A stretch of DNA of 10,089 nt from Pelagophyceae sp. CCMP2097 (taxonomy: Eukaryota; Sar; Pelagophyceae): assembly GCA_026770575.1 (NCBI GenBank), contig MU657756.1, forward strand, positions 13,657 through 23,745. The letters run 5' to 3'. Below, piece by piece: positions 7,856 to 10,089 of this stretch. Under the pieces are notes generated by a model. The model did not search any database. It saw only the letters and a program-made list of their open reading frames with translations, and was not told the origin of the DNA. Both the position numbers and the translations under genes were made by a program. Within the stretch, counting starts at the first letter, position 1, and the number at the start of each line of letters is the position of its first letter.

Positions 7856-8021
7856 GGCTCGGAGAGAGAGGTATTTTAAGTAAGGCTTCTTAAAATCTAG
7901 ATAACTCCTCTATTTCCAGTTTTGAAGGCCGCTTAAAACGTTAAAATTTAAATAACTTTCAGCTTGAGTCAAGGCCTTCGTCTATAACTAAAAAAAGCTG
8001 TTTTTTTGACTAACCACATAT

Positions 8022-8179
8022 GTGGCTGGGGAGAATAGAAAACCGGATCTGTCAGGCCGAAAATACCCCCAGTCAAATCCCCTCTGTTGCGCGCAAATGC
8101 AATTAGAATGGCCGTAAACGCCCTATGAAAAAAGTTTTTTGTGCGTCAATAAGTCCGGTCTTCTATTCTCCCCAGCCAC
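8022..8179. mobile_element. MITE-like element with terminal inverted repeats
   Basis: The left end GTGGCTGGGGAGAATAGAA (8022-8040) is the exact reverse complement of the right end 8161-8179. Pairing extends inward with one mismatch through ACCGGA/TCCGGT. ATAT flanks both ends (8018-8021 and 8180-8183), so the target duplication could be ATAT or TA. The 158-bp length, absence of coding capacity and AT-leaning interior fit a miniature inverted-repeat element; a TA duplication would point to the Tc1/mariner group. The tRNA-like repeat copy 1 starts directly at its right flank. Confidence 0.7.
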
Positions 8180-8182
8180 ATA

Positions 8183-8520
8183 TATTACAAGAGCGCGCCG
8201 GAGGCACACGGAGGACCCGAAGGATACAGCCAAATCCCATTGCAATGCCCACGTAAATAATTAAAATTATTTAACTAATCGCTGAACCTTCAAATCCCCC
8301 TTATCTTTATTTTTTATTTTTTATTTCTTATTGAGCTATTTCTTTTTTTGTTTTTTTGCGGCCGACCAGATTCGAACCTGTGACCAAAAACTTCTTCTAT
8401 GATGATTCCAACGAGGCTCCTGCTCGACCTCCACTCCCAATTTTAGCAATCGCATCAACCACCAATCGCTGAATCTGCCGAGTTGCTGCCCTTTTCTTCC
8501 CGAAGGTGGAACCTCATGGA
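8183..8520 (-). mobile_element. tRNA-like SINE-type repeat, copy 1
   Basis: This repeat is nearly the same as 9129-9477. On the minus strand it holds a pol III B-box/T-loop sequence, GGTTCGAATCT (8368-8378), preceded by a D-arm-like GGAGTGGAGGTCGAGCA and followed by an A-rich tract (AAAAAAACAAAAAAAGA type). That order is typical of a tRNA-derived SINE. A full cloverleaf cannot be folded, so it is not called as a functional tRNA. It lies between the MITE-like element and the gene fragment at 8521-8786. Confidence 0.65.
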
Positions 8521-8786
8521 TGTCGGCCTCGGCCTGGAGCACGATAAGCGCGTAGGAGAGGACAGGTCCGCCGGTCCAGCGCGGCTTCGCGCCGCGGCCG
8601 TGCGCGAGGATCACCGCCGCGGAGCGGAGCCGCGGAGCGGAGCTCATCCTCGTAGAGCTCGTCCGAGGATGCCGTGGCGCGGTGGATGTCCGCGGCGCCG
8701 TGATCGGCGAGAAGCTGCTCCTGCGGATGCACGGGCGGGTCGCGCAGGAGGCCGTCCGACATGATGCCGCGCCGCCGGCGAGCCAA
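8521..8786 (-). pseudogene. Unrecognised protein fragment, frameshifted by a 13-bp duplication
   Basis: On the minus strand, from about 8762, the frame reads MSDGLLRDPPVHPQEQL, ADHGAADIHRATASSDELYE and DELRSAA, then changes frame at the duplication and continues as VILAHGRGAKPRW, TGGPVLSYALIVLQAEADIH. Dropping one repeat unit makes the two parts continuous. The composition (mixed acidic, hydrophobic and basic residues) is that of a real protein rather than a GC-driven frame. I do not recognise the family. The fragment stops exactly where the tRNA-like repeat copy 1 ends (8520) and is flanked on its other side by repeat sequence, so it is a gene piece cut by insertions or a captured exon. Confidence 0.45.
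8616..8641. repeat. 13-bp perfect tandem duplication
   Basis: GCCGCGGAGCGGA occurs twice in a row (8616-8628 and 8629-8641). As 13 is not a multiple of three it breaks the minus-strand reading frame of the surrounding fragment. Confidence 0.95.
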
Positions 8787-8940
8787 GTTACTTTTTTAGT
8801 GGCACTCAGGCTGAGGCTGGCACGGTACGGTGACAACTTCAATTTGAAGGCATTCCGAGTCAGTGCCAGTGGCACTCTAGCCGGTGCCGCCCAGAGTACC
8901 AGCTAGGAAAGGCCCTAGCCAGTACGAGAGCTAGCTTGAT
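8787..8940. repeat. Short inverted-repeat sequence (GTGGCACT/AGTGCCA motifs)
   Basis: GTGGCACT occurs near 8798-8805 and again near 8867-8876, where AGTGCC-AGT-GGCACT forms a small hairpin. CTAGCC and GCTAGC motifs follow to 8935. No gene is visible. It grades into the AGCCAGCT cluster. Confidence 0.5.
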
Positions 8941-9128
8941 ACCAATTCAAGAGCCAGCAACGCGGTCAGCTCTGTACAAAAGAGAATCGCTTTTGAAACC
9001 GGTCTTTGCTGGCTTGTGATATTGCCGAGCCAGCTAAAAAAAAACTTATTTACCAGCTCCAAAGCCAGCTCAAGAAAAAGCCGGATAAATTCTCAAAGCT
9101 GGCTTGAAAGCTGGATTGAGAGCTGCCT
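8941..9128. repeat. AGCCAGCT / AGCTGGCT inverted-repeat cluster
   Basis: AGCCAGC or its complement GCTGGCT occurs at about 8952, 9008, 9028, 9063 and 9098, in both orientations. The best pair is 9053-9070 against 9097-9114 (18 bp, three mismatches, 26-nt loop); another is the pair near 8948-8959 and 9008-9018. The region could fold into a multi-hairpin structure. No coding sequence is visible. Confidence 0.7.
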
Positions 9129-9477
9129 TATTACAAGAGCGCGCCGGAGGCACACGGAGGACCCGAAGGATACAGCCAAATCCCATTGCAATGCCCACAT
9201 AAATAATTAAAATAATAATTATTATTATTTAACTAATCGCTGAACCTTCAAATCCTCCTTATCTTTATTTTTTATTTTTTTATTTCTTATTGAGCTATTT
9301 CTTTTTTCTTTTTTTTGCGGCCGACCAGATTCGAACCTGTGACCAAAAACTTCTTCTATGATGATTCCAATGAGGCTCCTGCTCGACCTCCACTCCCAAT
9401 TTTAGCAATCACATCAACCCCCAATCGCCGAATCGGCCGAGTTGCTGCTTTTCTTCCCAAAGGTGGAACCTCACGGA
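9129..9477 (-). mobile_element. tRNA-like SINE-type repeat, copy 2
   Basis: This is the second copy of the 8183-8520 repeat, in the same orientation and with scattered substitutions. It differs by an expanded ATT run at about 9212-9230. The minus-strand B-box is at 9327-9337. It starts with TATTACAAGAGCGCGCCGG and ends at GGTGGAACCTCACGGA, as does copy 1, which sets the repeat borders. It is followed after a few bases by the GACA tract and the 90-bp hairpin repeat. Confidence 0.65.
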
Positions 9478-9486
9478 CTTACCCGG

Positions 9487-9524
9487 GGACAGAAGGACAG
9501 ACAGAAGGACAGACGGACAGACAA
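9487..9524. repeat. GACAGAAG/GACA microsatellite
   Basis: The tract is built of GGACAGA and GACA units (GACAGAAGGACAGACAGAAG and so on). It has the same position relative to the hairpin repeat as the tract at 1-40, but with a different unit composition. Confidence 0.85.
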
Positions 9525-9614
9525 AATTGCCCCTGGTAATCCTTCAATCAAAGGACCCGAAGGGCCCTTGCCGTAAACTGACGTTGATTAAACGGCAAGG
9601 ACCCTTCGGGTCCT
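9525..9614. repeat. 90-bp hairpin repeat, copy 2
   Basis: This copy differs from 42-131 at one position (GATTAA for GAATAA in the loop). The 22-nt arms are at 9553-9574 and 9592-9613, with the same single mismatch as in copy 1, so the imperfect stem was present in the source element. Confidence 0.85.
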
Positions 9615-10089
9615 CAAAAAGGTGGTATCTCAAAAAAAAAGCTTTTTCAACTACATGTATACAGTGCGAAAGTGAGAGTAAGATAATGGCCAAAGGCAAC
9701 CCGTTGCTTTTTTTCTTCTTAAAACTTAAGCGAATCGACAGAGCCTGTCGCCTTTGCCTTCTTAAAATATAAGATAATCGGCCTTGGGGGCTGTCCTCAG
9801 CCGTCCATGGGCTTCGTCGCAGCTGGTAAAAAAGTCGCTGAATCTCGGGGTTTAGCGAAGATTTTCACGTGGACGACGCTTTCGCTGCACCGTGCATTAA
9901 GGGGTGACCACAGAAGGGACCGTAAGCGTGGTTTATCGCATATGCGTAGGGCAGCAGCGGCGGCAGCCGGGGGGTGCGGGGCTACGGTTGGTCCCGGAGG
10001 TCGACGATGACGAAAAAGTCGGCCCGCCAGCGCCTTTCGCCTTCTTAAAAAATAAGCGACTGGCGGCAGAGACCGCCTTTGCCTTAAGA
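9615..10089. repeat. CTTCTTAAAA-headed short repeat units; no recognisable gene
   Basis: CTTCTTAAAA followed by a TAAG heads units at 9715, 9758 and 10041. Two of them (9715 and 10041) continue with GCGA, then a small hairpin (CGACAG/CTGTCG at 9736-9750; GGCGG/CCGCC at 10062-10077) and then CGCCTTTGCCTT. A TAAGATAAT-GGCC motif occurs at 9679 and 9770. The only long plus-strand frame (9807-10010) has low-complexity Ala/Gly at its end and matches nothing I know. Confidence 0.55.

Larger units (their letters stand above)
7051..7965. repeat. AT/GC mosaic bounded by inverted repeats; possible transposon-like unit
   Basis: The outer ends are 7052-7076 (AAGCTGAAAGTTATCTAAA plus TTTTAA) and 7941-7965, which is its reverse complement with one mismatch. 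Inner repeats follow the same mirror order: AGTTATCTAAATTTTAA at 7120-7136 against 7890-7906, and ATTTTAAGTGAG (7070-7081) against CTCACTTAAAAT (7808-7819). AACTCAGTTTTAA instead occurs in direct orientation at 7092-7104 and 7828-7840. The arms are AT-rich while the core (about 7160-7800) is very GC-rich. No transposase is recognisable, so if mobile it is non-autonomous. Confidence 0.55.

Noticed and set aside
8361..8470. A functional tRNA gene on the minus strand (also at 9320-9425)
   Set aside because: The T-loop is good, but the T-stem has a mismatch, the acceptor ends do not pair and no anticodon arm folds, so only a tRNA-like repeat is supported.
9315..9539. Plus-strand frame of 74 codons beginning MRPTRFEPVTKNF
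   Set aside because: It is a translation of the tRNA-like repeat running into the GACA tract; such peptides are typical artefacts of repeat or tRNA sequence.

Overview
The window looks like nuclear DNA of a GC-rich unicellular eukaryote, most likely a microalga. Genes are split by short introns of about 50-185 bp. Coding parts are very GC-rich, and AT-rich repeat islands lie between them. Most 5' splice sites read GTGCGT or GTGCGC. A pelagophyte such as an Aureococcus relative fits the composition, the organic-nitrogen genes and the intron style, but this is inference, and haptophytes or other stramenopiles remain possible. No prokaryotic operon signals are seen.

Region 1 (1-209) is the end of a repeat: a GACA microsatellite, a 90-bp hairpin repeat, and what looks like the 3' end of an intron. 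Region 2 (210-3423, plus strand) holds two head-to-tail copies of a long-type acetamidase/formamidase (FmdA/AmdA family). The last exon of copy A runs without a stop into the first exon of copy B, so the locus is an in-frame tandem fusion. Both copies carry lesions (single-base deletions, a 22-bp duplication, one nonsense codon). The locus is therefore either decaying or the assembly has small errors. The two copies also differ in intron content. Region 3 (3524-3972) has a broken WD40-repeat fragment followed by sequence I cannot assign.

Region 4 (3973-6204, minus strand, with a probable 5' extension to about 6966) is an amino acid transporter of the AAAP family. Its eight exons can be spliced in silico into one uninterrupted 444-codon reading frame whose intron phases all agree. 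It converges on the amidase locus. Amide hydrolysis beside amino acid uptake suggests scavenging of organic nitrogen, though adjacency alone does not prove a functional link.

Region 5 (about 7030-10089) is mostly repetitive: an AT/GC mosaic bounded by inverted repeats, a small MITE-like element with 23-bp inverted ends, two copies of a 340-350 bp tRNA-like (SINE-like) repeat, an unrecognised gene fragment on the minus strand, a cluster of AGCCAGCT-type inverted repeats, a second copy of the GACA plus 90-bp hairpin unit, and a set of CTTCTTAAAA-headed short repeats at the end.
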